Notes: generated by a model not told the origin, from the letters alone. A stretch of DNA of 64,000 bases from Sipunculus nudus (GCA_026874595.1 CM049317.1:75422891-75486890); one strand, 5' to 3'; positions 12,801-24,091 are shown, counted from the stretch's first letter. Numbers and translations are program-made.

Positions 12801-14623
12801 ACTCTCCATTGCTCAGATGTTGGCGTTCAGTCGTCTGCAGGGGCGAAGGAAACCGGAGAACCAAGAGAAAACCACCGGTCTTGGATGGACAACTATAACC
12901 CACTCTCACAGTCATAGCCACGCCGGGGATCGAACCCGGGTCGCCAGCGGAGAAAGCCGAGCGTCGACTGTCCATCATATGTAATAAATCTATCTTCAAT
13001 CTATGATATAACAGTGTGGTGGCATTATACTTATTTATACGCCTACATTTTCACGGTGCTAAGGGTTGTAGATAGTGTATTAACGGCACTGTGTATTACT
13101 TGCTTATATAGTGCATATTAGTTTTAATTCGTCCCTGTTAATGTAATGAAAAGGACGTGATGTTTTGCCAAGATGTTCTCAACCTTCCCTACAAGAGGCG
13201 CGTGGAATATTTGACTTTCCACGTGTCACATGCTATGGATCACGTTGACAGTATATTATAATGACTTTAGGCGTTAAGTTCAAATAGAACTACCGTGCGT
13301 CATCCTATGGAACCAGTAATAACCGAGGTCAACACCGAGGAAAGCGATCCACCAGACCAGGGGGGAGTCCCATGGCAGGTCAACCAGTCTCCAGTTCTGG
13401 TAAACGTAGCGGTACGCAACCAGCTCAGCACTCCGAAAGAATATTCTAAACACACATCAAAGGATAATTACTATTACATTGTAACAGAAATTACTATAGG
13501 ACTGTAACAGAAAATTACCATAGGATTGTAATAGAACATTTCTATAGGACTATAATAGATAATTGCTGTAGGACTAATGGAAAATTACTACAGAACTGTA
13601 ACAGAAAATTACTATAGGACTGTAATAGAAAATTACTATAGGACTGTAACAAAAAATTACTATAGGACTGTAATAGAAATTACAGGTTTTCAAATTAACA
13701 GTAAAAGTAGTAAACATTTTAAACTGTAATGTGACCCAAAGTAGCTATAATTTTTCTATTACAACCGATGTTTGTTTGATCATATTGAAACACAATAAAT
13801 GCCTGATGTGGTAGTCCTAATGTGGCAGTATGATAGTTCATGCTAGATGTTGTCGTGGTCCAGTGGGTACTGAGCAACAGACATTGGCTTGAGGTGATAA
13901 CCAGTTAGATAACCCCTGAGTTTGTTGGTACCTTCAATTATTAGCTTGGCCAGTATATATTGGAGTATACACACACACACATATATATAAATTAGGAGAT
14001 CCACAGACAGGATATTGAAACCAAATATGATATTTTAAATTAATCATGGCACAATTACATGAAATGAGAGGAAGTTTACTTTTCTTCTTGTTTATAACTG
14101 TCCTGTGTTCAGTTATTCTCCGTAATAAACGAGTTTTCAATCCATGGTCCAAAGCAACCTGGTTTGGTGATTTGGTGATTAATTATAATAATAAAAATGT
14201 AATATTTATACTAAACTGCACCAAACATTAATTTAATAATTTTGAGTTTCAGGATAATTCAACTCTCCTTTTTTTAAACTCTGCTCAATATGGAATTGCT
14301 TATTTAATTTTCTGTTGAACATTGTGTGGAGCGTATAATTATATGTTAAAGATACTCTTTTAAACTGTGGTGAATATGGACCCACCGGAACTTGATTTTG
14401 TGTACTGATCTTGAACTTGCTTGAAATAAATAATCCTGTGCGCAAATATGATACAATTAAAACATACGAACGAAGTTTCACCTACAAGAGTTGGATGTGG
14501 GTAAAAAAAACCACTGTAAAGCTCTTCTTCAGAGTTATACCGCTCTGGTCTAGTCTGTAGGCCATAGAGCACTTTACAACGGAGGGTAATTCTATCTTCT
14601 CTCTCTCTCTCTCTCTGTATATA

Positions 14624-14673
<50 letters not shown>

Positions 14674-15173
14674 CGTATTAAAACATTATCTAGAATATAG
14701 ACAAGGAGAAGTGTTGCAATCTGGATAAATAAATAACAAATACGTTTCCACCTTATAACAGTACACCAGTCCGTGAATAATAAGTATTGAACTACACTCA
14801 TTAAATATTAGAATTTATGAAACGTATATTTGTCATTCGCCGACACGTATGTGAGGTACCTGATGTAAAAAAAGAATGGAGACAATGTTCGGCTAGACAA
14901 TGTTTGGTTATACAATGTTTGGTAAGACAATGTTTGTATTTGTTTTACTTACAAAGGAAGTTGGGATACAAGGCCTGCGCTGATTGAGCTGATGCCATCG
15001 TTGATGCGGAGGACGCGGTGACCTCTCAGGTGACATATAACCATCTCTAAAATGATGAGGCCGGAGAAGTATGGTACCGCCTGCGTAATTAAATCACGGA
15101 TCTGAGTTAGCACAACGTGTGACGAGAGCAGCGCATGTTTTTCCAAAGAGAAGGTGTTCCCAGTGTGCCGTAA
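2408..15173 (-). CDS. AGMO: Alkylglycerol monooxygenase (10 of about 11 coding exons)
   Basis: AGMO is the tetrahydrobiopterin-dependent di-iron enzyme of the fatty acid hydroxylase superfamily that cleaves the ether bond of alkylglycerols; it is an ER multi-pass membrane protein. Exons in transcript order: 15173-14953, 13445-13294, 12490-12387, 11774-11679, 6586-6454, 6062-5983, 5728-5594, 5200-5084, 4155-4073, 2609-2408. Together they give 1323 bases (440 residues plus stop), close to the roughly 445 residues of vertebrate AGMO. All junctions have GT/AG and phases join without a stop. Histidine motif 1 (HRMTH) and motif 3 (HRVHH in [20 protein letters not shown]) are canonical, but motif 2 reads HQVYH rather than HxxHH. 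The first exon begins in frame behind an AG with a TGA upstream and no ATG, so at least one 5' coding exon lies further upstream and was not found. Confidence 0.93.
2722..3224. mobile_element. Harbinger-type MITE (503 bp)
   Basis: The ends are inverted copies beginning AGCCCAAAACACACTA and AGCTCAAAACACACTA. They are flanked by direct TTA (2719-2721 and 3225-3227), the target duplication typical of PIF/Harbinger. The interior has no coding frame and is rich in GTGACG/GCGCG and GTCAAGCGTCA motifs. It lies in the last AGMO intron. Confidence 0.75.
3638..3654 (-). other. TRIM primer-binding site (tRNA-Lys)
   Basis: The minus strand reads TGGCGCCCAACGTGTGG, two bases after the end of the 5' LTR. 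It complements the 3' terminus of tRNA-Lys(CUU) with one mismatch. Confidence 0.75.
3693..3746 (-). promoter_or_regulatory. tRNA-like Pol III A and B boxes inside the TRIM LTR
   Basis: The B box GGTTCGATTCC (3703-3693) is a perfect consensus match. An A-box-like TGGAGAGGCGG lies 32 bases upstream (3746-3736), a normal tRNA spacing. The same arrangement occurs in the other LTR. A complete tRNA cloverleaf was not established. Confidence 0.6.
3803..3860. repeat. (TA)n microsatellite
   Basis: About 58 bases of uninterrupted TA directly after the TRIM, in an AGMO intron. Confidence 0.9.
4073..4155 (-). CDS. AGMO: AGMO exon beside a minisatellite that copies its acceptor
   Basis: 83 bases, acceptor ATTACAG, donor GTAAGT. 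It encodes [27 protein letters not shown]. The first five exon bases and the acceptor are part of a 50-bp tandem repeat extending to about 4381. Confidence 0.87.
4151..4381. repeat. 50-bp minisatellite including an AGMO splice acceptor
   Basis: Units start at exactly 4151, 4201, 4251, 4301 and 4351 (the last partial). Each unit opens with ATCTCCTG or a variant, which on the minus strand is the acceptor and first five bases of the adjacent AGMO exon. Units 2 and 4 keep TTTCAG|GAGAT, unit 3 has lost the AG, and unit 5 reads TTACAG|TAGAT. Confidence 0.92.
5084..5200 (-). CDS. AGMO: AGMO exon
   Basis: 117 bases, acceptor GGCAG, donor GTAAGT. It encodes a hydrophobic transmembrane segment ([15 protein letters not shown]), equivalent to the C-terminal membrane helices of the family. 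Confidence 0.85.
5594..5728 (-). CDS. AGMO: AGMO exon
   Basis: 135 bases, acceptor CTCGTAG, donor GTACGT. It encodes the [20 protein letters not shown] motif and ends at EELPE; vertebrate AGMO has FSVIFKGPGWGPGKPRLG. Confidence 0.92.
5983..6062 (-). CDS. AGMO: AGMO exon
   Basis: 80 bases, acceptor ATATAG, donor GTGACA. It encodes [17 protein letters not shown] and TWDPFDVQ, matching the vertebrate segment that follows WDKIFG. Confidence 0.9.
6454..6586 (-). CDS. AGMO: AGMO exon with histidine motif 3
   Basis: 133 bases, acceptor CTGACAG, donor GTGAGT. It encodes [19 protein letters not shown] and [18 protein letters not shown], the most strongly conserved block of the family. The 5.1-kb intron before it contains a decayed gypsy element. 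Confidence 0.95.
6660..7325 (-). repeat. Interspersed repeat, same family as 52757-54390
   Basis: On the minus strand it begins with the AGCTCAGCTGACTG...ATCTGAGCTATAGCGATCAC head at 7325-7280. It then carries two diverged copies of the block containing AGAATCTTC and TGAAATTAGGTCTCTG. It lies in the AGMO intron upstream of the histidine-3 exon's donor side. It is a dispersed non-coding repeat of unknown class. Confidence 0.65.
7640..11320 (-). pseudogene. Decayed gypsy (Ty3) retrotransposon in an AGMO intron
   Basis: Fragments in minus order follow gag-pol. A gag zinc knuckle (CX2CX4HX4C, at about 10530-10490) comes first, then a retropepsin-to-linker piece with [18 protein letters not shown] (about 10070). 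RT fragments with [16 protein letters not shown] (about 9870) and [16 protein letters not shown] (about 9740) follow, then an RNase H region (9604-9340). Last are integrase pieces (8599-8100) with SDNG and [16 protein letters not shown]. Stops and frame changes separate them, and the RT YLDD site reads YLHD in a shifted frame. No LTRs were recognised. Boundaries are approximate. Confidence 0.82.
11679..11774 (-). CDS. AGMO: AGMO exon (membrane segment)
   Basis: 96 bases, acceptor CTACAG, donor GTAGCC. It encodes a hydrophobic segment ending in [13 protein letters not shown], closely matching the vertebrate [13 protein letters not shown]. Confidence 0.92.
12387..12490 (-). CDS. AGMO: AGMO exon with altered histidine motif 2
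   Basis: 104 bases, acceptor TTGACAG, donor GTAGGT. It encodes [19 protein letters not shown]. The codon at 12458-12456 is TAT (Tyr) where characterised AGMO proteins have His in HxxHH. The rest of the exon is well conserved and open. Confidence 0.92.
12747..12985 (-). mobile_element. tRNA-derived SINE, copy 1
   Basis: The tRNA-like head is at the high coordinates, with B box GGGTTCGATCCC; the A box is damaged. It shares its body and tail (TTTTACATGGATTGTACA, CGGAGAACC-type stretch) with the copy at 25206-25428. The tail ends beside a (TA)n tract. Confidence 0.75.
13294..13445 (-). CDS. AGMO: AGMO exon with histidine motif 1
   Basis: 152 bases, acceptor TTTAG, donor GTAGTT. It encodes the LPWDSP...[14 protein letters not shown] segment with the HX3H iron-binding motif. 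A 24-bp minisatellite lies just upstream, from 13467. Confidence 0.92.
13467..13682. repeat. 24-bp minisatellite, about 9 copies
   Basis: The unit is close to ATTACTATAGGACTGTAACA plus four bases; inner copies are degenerate. It starts about 20 bases from the acceptor of the AGMO histidine-1 exon. Confidence 0.9.
14524..14589. repeat. 66-bp hairpin repeat beside a microsatellite, copy 1
   Basis: Near-identical to 37594-37658. It contains an imperfect hairpin (GCTCTGGTCTA / TAGGCCATAGAGC). It is followed directly by (CT)n and (TA)n, as the second copy is by (TA)n. Confidence 0.75.
14600..14669. repeat. (CT)n-(TA)n compound microsatellite
   Basis: CT repeats are followed by about 50 bases of TA. 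Confidence 0.9.
14880..14942. repeat. 15-16-bp minisatellite, four copies
   Basis: Four copies of a unit close to AGACAATGTTTGGTT, ending at the donor of the first AGMO exon found. Confidence 0.75.
14953..15173 (-). CDS. AGMO: AGMO exon (first one identified)
   Basis: 221 bases, preceded by TTTTCAG and followed by GTAAGT. It encodes the N-terminal membrane-spanning region, including the conserved [13 protein letters not shown] stretch (vertebrates: TSISAGVLSRLP). A 15-16-bp minisatellite follows the donor at about 14880-14942. Confidence 0.9.
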
Positions 15174-18060
15174 CTGAAAACTTTCCGTACTAGGTCAGCT
15201 GCAGAGGTGTGTATTATTTTCCTCTATCAGTTTGGTTGAATAAAAATATTACTTAGAGCAACCACCTCTTCTAACGAGATGAGTGTCTCTTGTTCACCTG
15301 TTTTATTTAGTATTTTGGTTCTTTGTGTGGATAAATACAACCCACATATGTCTGTTGCGCTATAATAAAACCATGTGACCGAAGGTATAATATTGCGCAT
15401 GCGCAAAAACTTGCAATTAAGGTAGGAAGATGATTTGCCACGAATCGCAAATAAATAAGATTTTTAACACGTTGCGATCTTGATTTATTACAGGATTGCA
15501 GGACACTATATATTTAGGTTTTCTTTCGTGTCACTGATCACAACCTACGCAATTTCAGTTGTTTTGTCTATAAGCGTTAAGAAAATAAATGCTTTCAGAA
15601 CGCACACTTTGAAGATACAAATTTATTTCCAGGAGAGAACATTGTATTTCTAGTATATCTAACATGCCTAGTAAAAGAATACTGTAAAGTGTAAACTGGT
15701 GAGACCCTGCAAAGGGTGACACCTCCAAAATCCAAACTTATACATGTATAAATTTTTTTTTAAATTAAGCCACTTAAAGCTGTAACGATATTCATTTTGT
15801 TTCTTGCTTGTTCCAAGTTACACGCTACCAGTTAGGTAGGAGGTATATGAATTTTTCTAAAATATACAAAGTTGCCGGCAGATTTGTAATTTTATGAGTA
15901 ACCTGATACTTGCAGGTAATTTAGAGAATTTTTGTCTTTCATTGCGATCTTAGGCAACTTTTGTAATATGTAAATTAGGGCAGCCATTAACAAAAAATGT
16001 TGTTTTCTTTGTTTTTAAGAGGCCCAATCACCTATTTGACCTTTATAAACTAAAAGTAATCCCTTTGAGCTTTTATTAAAAATAGGCCAGAAAACGTGGA
16101 TATCACTGCACACATGCTGCTCGGTTTATTTATATCAATGTGTTTATAATATGTGGTGGCCCGCCAAAATAATAAAAAAAATCAACAAGGACATCTTGCT
16201 GCAAGTGAGATAAGCCAGAGCTTTGCAAATGGCGTTTTGGAACAAGTGACCTTTCTACCTCCGCAAATATGCAACTTGCCACCTAAGGTTACACGTTTTT
16301 CCCGTTTGTCACCATTGCTGTGTTTACAAACATGTTGTTGATAAACAAGTTCATGCATCCTTCACAAAGGCCGTATAAGAACTTTTCATAACCAGAATTA
16401 TCCTTAGATCGTTAATATATAGACAGAGGAAGCCAGAAATCACATGAATTATTTTTAAAAAGTTAAGTGAATGAGCACCCTTAAGAAAAAAAACTTTCGA
16501 TGATAATTGGTTAAAATATAATGTCTAGATATCGGATTCCTCAGACAAAACATAACATATAATATCGTAGTGACAACGGTTTGTGAGGAGGACTTGTGAG
16601 GAACCTGTGTGTGTTGGGGGGGGGGGGGGTATGCTGGAACCAAGTAGCGAAGTGGTCGGCTACACAGCAGAAGGTCCCGAATTTGATCTCGACAGAACTC
16701 AATTGATTCAGTCGATTGTCTTAATGACAATATATGCCTTAAAATTATTCCATATCTTGTCCATAATAAGTCTGAAATTGAGAGAGCTTAAAATAAACAT
16801 GTTTTTATTTTATCGTATATCTTATTTTATGGGGTGGACCGCTATTCGATGTGTAATAAAAAGATTGAGTTTTTGTTCAAAATACCAACAGATCCGTTGA
16901 CAAAATAAAGAGTGGTTTATCCAAGTCAGACAGACAGTTGTGACATGCATCTGTGAGTAATAAATACTGACTTATATTCAAGGTTTACTCCATTGTTACA
17001 CATTTGTTGATTGATAATTCTATACAAAAGATAGATTGAGAGTTAATGATCTAAGGGTTTGATAATTACCTCATTAATGTAATTAGGGACTTCTGCTTCT
17101 TCTCTGAATGTGGTTTAATTTGGAGAAACAAAATACAAAAAACGTCTCAGGCCCGTCACTGGGTCTACCAACTTCACCTCCGACATTTTGGAGTGACCCG
17201 TGCACCTACCCTATATTAAAAAAGAAAATATAATATAAATAAAAAACAAAATATAATAATAAGTACATTAATATTTATAACTCGAAATTCCCAGATACGG
17301 AGACCAATAGAAAAACTAAATTATGACGGAAGAAAGGTATTTCTTCTTGACAAAATCACCATAAGTATGTGTGAATAAACAAATGACATTGATGATAAAT
17401 GGTTTATTAATGCCTAATGGATGCACTTCTAGATTTGGAAAAAAGGTTAAAAAATATCGAATATCATTTTTCTAGCCAACAAGTTATTTTAGTCAGTTAA
17501 TTAAACTTGATGTTCATATAAAAATTTACAATTGATAGAGTCTCTGTTTACAGCTGATAAAACGTCTTTGTACTTCCCCAAGACAAAAAACATAAAGAAA
17601 TATTATATTCTACCTCAACCAACGCGTGGATCCCAATCAGGACTCGTCATTCGATATAACAGAGGAAACATTAATTAACTTAAAGTTTATAAGCTCCAAC
17701 CAAATGTGAAAGTAAGGAAATGGCTCCTTTCTGAAATGATTCCACTCACCATAAATTGCTAAAAGTAATTTCCTAAACTGTCATTTTTACCTCCAACAAT
17801 TATTTTCTTTTATTTGAATCATTGGTTCATTGGTTTTTATTTTTATAAATTTACGCAAACAGCTATTGATGGATTTTGAAAACATTTTTGGAGGGTCAGA
17901 ACAATTACTCATGTGTCGGAGGTAATCTGGAGCGCCATAATATAATTCTAATTTAAAGAATTGTATACAACTTTGACACAGGACGATTCCTTTGTCCACG
18001 TTAAGACCGTGTCATTCATAGCTTAAGGGTAAGCACTTTCTAGAAACGATAAAGGTGAAC
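15174..18060. other. Probable 5' AGMO intron, no recognised gene
   Basis: AT-rich sequence with a G tract at 16616-16629. The missing first AGMO coding exon should lie here or further right, but I could not identify it. About 65 bases around 15317-15380 match a repeat near 54625-54690. Open frames of about 60-105 codons show no domains. Confidence 0.4.
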
Positions 18061-18065
18061 CTGCT

Positions 18066-18066
<1 letters not shown>

Positions 18067-18128
<62 letters not shown>
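18067..18128. repeat. (TA)n microsatellite
   Basis: About 62 bases of TA. Confidence 0.9.
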
Positions 18129-18132
<4 letters not shown>

Positions 18133-18179
18133 CTTGATATTGTGTAGGATAACAAGAAAGTTTGATTAGGGGGTCCTGC

Positions 18180-18434
18180 CTGAGGTACAGGTAATCGTTC
18201 GACTCTTTACACATCGAGTTATCTGAGGTAGAGGTAGGCCTAGTCGTCAGACTATTTACACATCGAGTTATCTGAGGTACCGGTAGTCGTTCGACTCTTT
18301 ACACATCGAGTTATCTGAGGTACAGGTAGTCGTCAGACTATTTACACATCGAGTTATCTGAGGTACCGGTAGTCGTTCGACTCTTTACACATCGAGTTAT
18401 CTGAGGTACCGGTAGTCGTTCGATTCTTTACACA
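18180..18434. repeat. About 43-49-bp minisatellite, six copies
   Basis: Units begin CTGAGGTAC and contain TAGTCGTTCGACTCTTTACA. Two variants alternate, TTCGACTCT and CAGACTAT, suggesting a higher-order repeat. Confidence 0.92.
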
Positions 18435-18535
18435 TTGCCACACAACGGTGAGGGCGGGGGCAAACTGGCTGAAGCTTGCGCGGTCACAAAAAAAAGAAAA
18501 GAACGGAGTTGATAAAACCCACTTGTCATATTATT

Positions 18536-18736
18536 ACCGTACAGTTACATTAACGTGTCTCTGATGACGTGTTCTATATATTATATATCACTTCAGTTAC
18601 ACTTACGTATCTCTGAAGCCGTGTTTTATATATAAAATAACAGTTCAGTAACACTTACGTGTCTCTGAAGACGTGTTCTATATTTTATATCACAGTTCAG
18701 TTGCACTTACGTGTCTCTGAAGCCGTGTTCTATATA
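18536..18736. repeat. About 60-bp tandem repeat, three and a half copies
   Basis: Units share CAGTTACACTTACGTGTCTC and TGAAGCCGTGTTCTATAT, with variable AT-rich spacers. Confidence 0.85.
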
Positions 18737-19032
18737 GGCGTAAAAAAATGAGTCCCCATTAAGGCACGAATTCATGGAGTCCTGCACCACTAAGCAAAAT
18801 CGTCAAAGGCCGCTAAGCCTCTTCCACAGGCTCGGATGAGGGATAAAATTGGCCAATCCAGGGAAAGCCCCTGCGTGGCTCTGTCAAAACATGGTTTCCC
18901 CATGACGTCACGCATTCCAGGGAAGCCCTGGAGGCCTTTTTGTGGCTCAAGGTGTCGTAGGTCACTGAACAGTAAATAAACAGACTACACGTGTTGAGCT
19001 CTGAACATTCGCATATCGACTTTTAATACAAA

Positions 19033-21081
19033 ATGGTGCACACGTGTGCCGTTCATTGTTGTCATTACACGGCTGACGATGATGTCAAGCGGGGATGCCG
19101 ACAGTAAGGAAACATGAGGGGCAACAGGCGGAGGAGCTCAGCAGGAAAAACATGCAACCGCAAAGATTTCCATCCATCCAAGCATAACAAGATTTGTTCT
19201 GATCACTTTATAAGCGGTAAGATGGATTCTAAGATATGCTCATATTACCAACAGAATCAGGCAGGGTTCGACGATTTTGAAAGAAGCGAGTGTGGTGCGC
19301 GAAGGGGGGGGGGGGGGGGGGGGTCAAAATAATGAGAAATTTTTAAGCTACGCAGCACTCTTGACGCAGTATGTGAGTTGTTTATTCATTGGTTATTTCA
19401 TATATGCCAGTTAAGGATATTATAAAATGGTATCGTACAGGATAAAATCATTTAAAGTGAACTGACATGTCAGAGTTAAGCTTAAATAATTGCAAATTCA
19501 AAAGAAAACGTCACAAGAGAATGAAGAGATTAAGGTTGGGAGGATACCTGGTATCAGGGATTATTATAGTATTAAGCAGCTGCTATATTCGTATTATGAC
19601 CTTCTCTATATTAATATAGTATCACGATATGGGTTTCTGTACATACTTTTGGTTCAAAAACATGTCGTCTGGGATTTTTGCCAAATGATAATGACATCAT
19701 CAGGGTCTGTCTGTGTTCTGATAATCATTTATGTTATATAAGGATATTCTTCATTTCAGTGAGATACATTTTAATTAATTCTGTATGGAAGTAATGATTA
19801 TAATGTAAAAACAACATGGGTATTACTTGTATATCCAAGATACCATTGTTCGACAAACTGACAGGGTCGTGCTCTAAAACTGGGTTTTCCGGTATATATT
19901 ATAGGTAGTCCACGAACATGGCGGAAAATACAGACAGTACTGAAAACACTGGAATTCTCGCACTATATATGATATTGTGATATGTTTTTTTTTGTTTTAA
20001 AAGCTTATAATGTTCCAACCCCACAAGAAAAATGTATCAAGCTGGGAATTGTGTTTTTGCAGAGGAATAAAATATTATCTTTTACTGGATGCCATTCCCT
20101 CCAACAAAACACAAAATTAATTCCACACAACATACCGGTTTAGTGGCCAGCCAACAAGCAATCTTCAGACCAAATTTAAAATACAGCTCTGTATATCTAA
20201 ATTTATATATTATCTTAGAAAATGTTTTTATTAGGTTATTGATTTCTTAGTATATTACTTATATTGATTTTCAGGTAAATATCTGAGGAAACTTTTGAAA
20301 ATGTTAATAAAATGGTTCACTTCTACACTGGATTACCCAGTTTTGATGAAACTCCGTCACAACTTCCCCATACAAGACTTGGCTTGCAGGTTTGATGTCT
20401 TACCATCAACTGCTTCTCGCACTTTCGTTGCAGTCATTCATGTTATGTACATCAGGCTCAAAAGGTGCATCTACTAGCTGAGCAAAGAGGAACTAAGATT
20501 ATCAATGCCTATGGAATTCAGGAATTATTTTTGGCTTAAAGTATGCGTCCTGATTGACTGTTGTGATATTTTCATTGAAGAACCCTCAACCCTATTGGCA
20601 AGGAGTAAAACATGGAGTTCCTACAAACACCACAACACTGTCAAGTTTCTGCTTGGTAATACACCCCAGGGATCTGTGTCTTTCCTGTCTAAATCTTGGG
20701 GTGGTCGCACCAGTGACAAGCACATTACAGAGCATAGCGGGCTGCAGGGGCATAGCAGGGGACATAGTGCTTGCTGATAGAGGGTTCGATATACATGAAA
20801 GTGTAGGCCTGAAATGTGCACAGGTAAAAATCCCAAACTTCACAAAAGGGAGGACCCAGTTGCCAGCACTTGAAATAGAACGGACAAGGAACATAGCACA
20901 TGTTCGAATACATGTTGAACGTGTCATAGGCCTTGTAAGGAACAAATACAGAATATTGTCAGGAACTCTGCCTATTGACTACCTGCTGACCTCTGGTGAA
21001 GGTACCCAAATAATAGAAAAAATAGCTATTGTGTCTTGTTGTGTTACAAACATGTGCGATACTGTCATCCCTTTTAACTGA
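19033..21081 (+). pseudogene. Broken THAP-domain DDE (PIF/Harbinger-type) transposase
   Basis: The start at 19033 encodes MVHTCAVHCCHYTADDD, the first half of a THAP zinc finger. After an in-frame stop (about 19105) the second half continues (RKDFHPSKHNKICSDHF). The DDE_4 transposase follows at 20295-21081: a helical region, catalytic IDCCD with KHHNTVKFL (20505-20777), then a frame change near 20740 into ADRGFDI and RIHVERVIGLVRNKYRIL (to 21081). All three acidic residues are still encoded, but across different frames. A G tract (19304-19323) interrupts the region after the THAP part. No terminal inverted repeats were assigned. Confidence 0.82.
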
Positions 21082-21089
21082 GGGAAGTT

Positions 21090-23560
21090 ATTCAACTTCA
21101 CATGGTTTCCTGGCTTCTTGGTCAAATGTTTATAAGCTTATATAGTTATAAGCAAAGTTTAAGATTGTTAAGTAATCCTGTTCCAATGCACCGAAATCTA
21201 ACGAGGATTGTTGAACACGGATCTCGCTTGTGTTGCCTGCACTTAATTTCAGATAATGAACAACCATGAACACCTATATCTGAACGAAGATCATTAATCC
21301 ATTTGACCAAACTTTTATTACTGCAGGTTCACTTCATGACCTTTAAAATTGATAAAGCAGTATGTATACATGTCATGAATACACTAGATCTTGCATTAAC
21401 TTGTATGCATGCATATAACATTCATGAAATTAACCATGACAAATACACCACTGCATAAATTTTCTGTTTTATTTTCAACAAGGTATGGTCAAACACATCC
21501 CAGTGTTACTATAAAACAAACACTTTGGCTCGACAAACATATGTCAGTATCAGAATAACAATCAAACATACCATTAATCAAACATACCATAAATTTAAAC
21601 AAAAAAAGTTTAGATAGCACTGCTGGTGTAATACAATGAATCCTATCTGCGTAGCTGTTTTCAAGTACATCACTGCATAAAAAGTTCTGTGAGCACTTAT
21701 GGGAATGCATCCATTTCTTGCACATATTCTGCAGCAAATTCCGCGGTGGTGGCCAGGAAAGATGGTATGCTAAGTGTCCATGCAGGGCATGCAAGTAAGC
21801 TGAAAAGTCATCATCGGTTGCCTCTGGAACAACTGGCAGCTTAGCAGACTCAGTAGGATTGGTAGATGAACATGAACTTCTCACAATGGCACTGTCGTTT
21901 TTCTAATTAATGACCTGTGTGAACTGAAATCAGTGTTCTGCACTGGGCTATACTCCACCTTGAATATACCAGTTGGTATGAGCCAGTAGGCCTGATGCTG
22001 GGGCTTGAATCATGAATTATCTACCTTGCCATATTATAAGTGATAACACGGTATTACCGTTTTATTATTGGGTCGTTTGACCTGATTTCGTCGTTATATC
22101 TCTAAGAACATTAGAGATATGAAGACTTTATAATAAATAGAGATTCAAGCGCCTGTGCGCTGACCACGTAGTTGTACGCCTCCAGGGACTTCAGACAATA
22201 GTTTCAAGTTTCAAACAGAATTTTGCTGCGAAGTTCCCCCCCCCCTATTTTAGAGGACTTGGAGGACATTTTTTTAGGTTTTTCATAAGTCTTCCTGGAA
22301 TGGACCCCCTCCTTTCTCTTAATCCTAGATCCGCCCCTGGTACGTGCCCCGGGTACAGACCAGGTAATTGACAATGTCCACGTACGGCAAAGCTGGCAGA
22401 CCCCTCTGGTCGGTCGTAAACTCCCCCGCCTCGATTGCCTTAATATGGGTCAGTCCCTCATATGATCTTTAATTTCTCAGTGAACCGTTGCTGTGCGAGG
22501 TTGTCAAGACTGTCTCTGTACTTAATCTTAAGTGGTTTTGTTGCCATTACCGTATTTCACATAATATTTTCAATGTTAAGCCGTCCGCTTGCGCTTGCAC
22601 TGGATTATAATTTATAAACAAGACCTTGAATCAACAAAACGTGGGGATATCCCGAGAATTCTATGACGTCAGTGAAAACTATGTATAAACAAGCGCACAT
22701 GGGGCGGGCTGCCAGCCGACGAGTACTTCATCGAGATTGGGCTTTTTGATGAAGGAACAATAGACACATATTGTAAATACAACTGCTAATTATTACGAAA
22801 ACATGATATCAGCTTTAAGGGTGACTGCATACATGTCAGACCTAAACAGAAGGTCGGTGTGCCTTCAAGGCTATAGCGCTTATCGTCAGGATAAATCACG
22901 AAGAGTTTATTCCTGACAAACTGCCAATTGCCTGAGGTTTGTCAAAATTTGTGGGACATTATTCTCCCTAGACAAATCCAAACACCTAGAAAAAGCAAAA
23001 ATCATCATATTTTTTCCTAAATAATTTTAGATTTCAAGCATAATCCTTTTTTAAATTATACCTGTATATTTTTTAAAGAGTCATATTCTATATTATTAAA
23101 GTTTGTTTAGTGTCATGCTGTAACAGGATAAATGTTAATTTTCTTAAAATGACCTGGTGCTTAATGATACGCAGCACAAAAATTCATATATTCTATTTCA
23201 TATTTCATTACGTGTTATATATATTCAAGTATCAAATCTTAACCTTATAAACAATAATTCAAAATTAAAATATATATTTGTCATTTAAATATGTAAAGTA
23301 TTTGTGATTTATCAATGAAAATGAGCGTATAATAAATTAATATACTTGAATCAAAACGGATGTACAACAATCAAATTCATTAGAAAAGAAATATTGATAT
23401 GTCAGACATTTGATGGAACTTTTGTTGCAGCAAATAAAATTAATCGACAAAGTTTGAGTTTGGATCAACAGTATTTTACGAAGGGGAGACTTTTGTTCAA
23501 GGTTAAATTGGATTTTCAGTGGTGAAGAAAGTTAAAAAATGTAACTGGTCCACTATGAAT
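21090..23560. other. Intergenic, repeat-bearing
   Basis: No recognised gene. A repeat at about 22210-22340 ends in GATCCGCCCCTG and matches the one at 28565-28760. A 131-codon minus frame at 21884-21489, directly downstream of the transposase, may be transposon-related but has no recognisable domain. Confidence 0.4.
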
Positions 23561-24091
23561 AACATTTTAACTCAGCGACAAGTCTGAGGACCCAGTGTGA
23601 GTCATAGAAAATATAAGAGAATAATCTGTCTTAAATTCAGATGTGAAAAGATATGGCATTAATGTTTGCAGTTCAGTAACATCTTTAAAAATAATAGCTG
23701 CTGCCCTGTGTATCACTAGTGCAGCGACCCTGGATTTGCCGCCCAGTGCTCCTCGGGTTCGCACCGGGGTGGATTGGAAATTGATGACGCTTTTGGGCCC
23801 ATGTTTCTGGTTGCTTGCTTCGGCAAGCATGTTGGTCAGCTGCGTATGTCTGTTTGTTTGTGTGTGTGTATGTGTGTGTGTTTGTAACGCTTCTAAAGGC
23901 CATATTTTTGCAGCAATTACTTTTAGTCCAGTCAACGGATGACTTAGGTTGTACAAAAATGTTATCACAGGTTTCTCACCTGAAATGGATTTATTTATGG
24001 TGCCTTAGTGCACAAATAAAACCCCACCCGATTCCACCCATGACAGAGTGTAATTTTTTACCCAAAATCCAAGATGGCCGCAATTATAAGG

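Noticed and set aside
12900-12985. tRNA gene at the SINE head
   Set aside because: Only promoter-like boxes are present, the A-box side is damaged, and it is followed by a SINE body; it is not a functional tRNA gene. The same applies to 25360-25428.
18180-18434. CRISPR-like array
   Set aside because: Units are contiguous without unique spacers and the context is animal DNA; this is a minisatellite.
20592-20945. 117-codon frame on the minus strand
   Set aside because: It is antisense to the transposase remnant.
21489-21884. 131-codon minus-strand frame beside the transposase
   Set aside because: It could be a second transposon gene, but no Myb-like or other domain is visible, so it is not listed as a gene.
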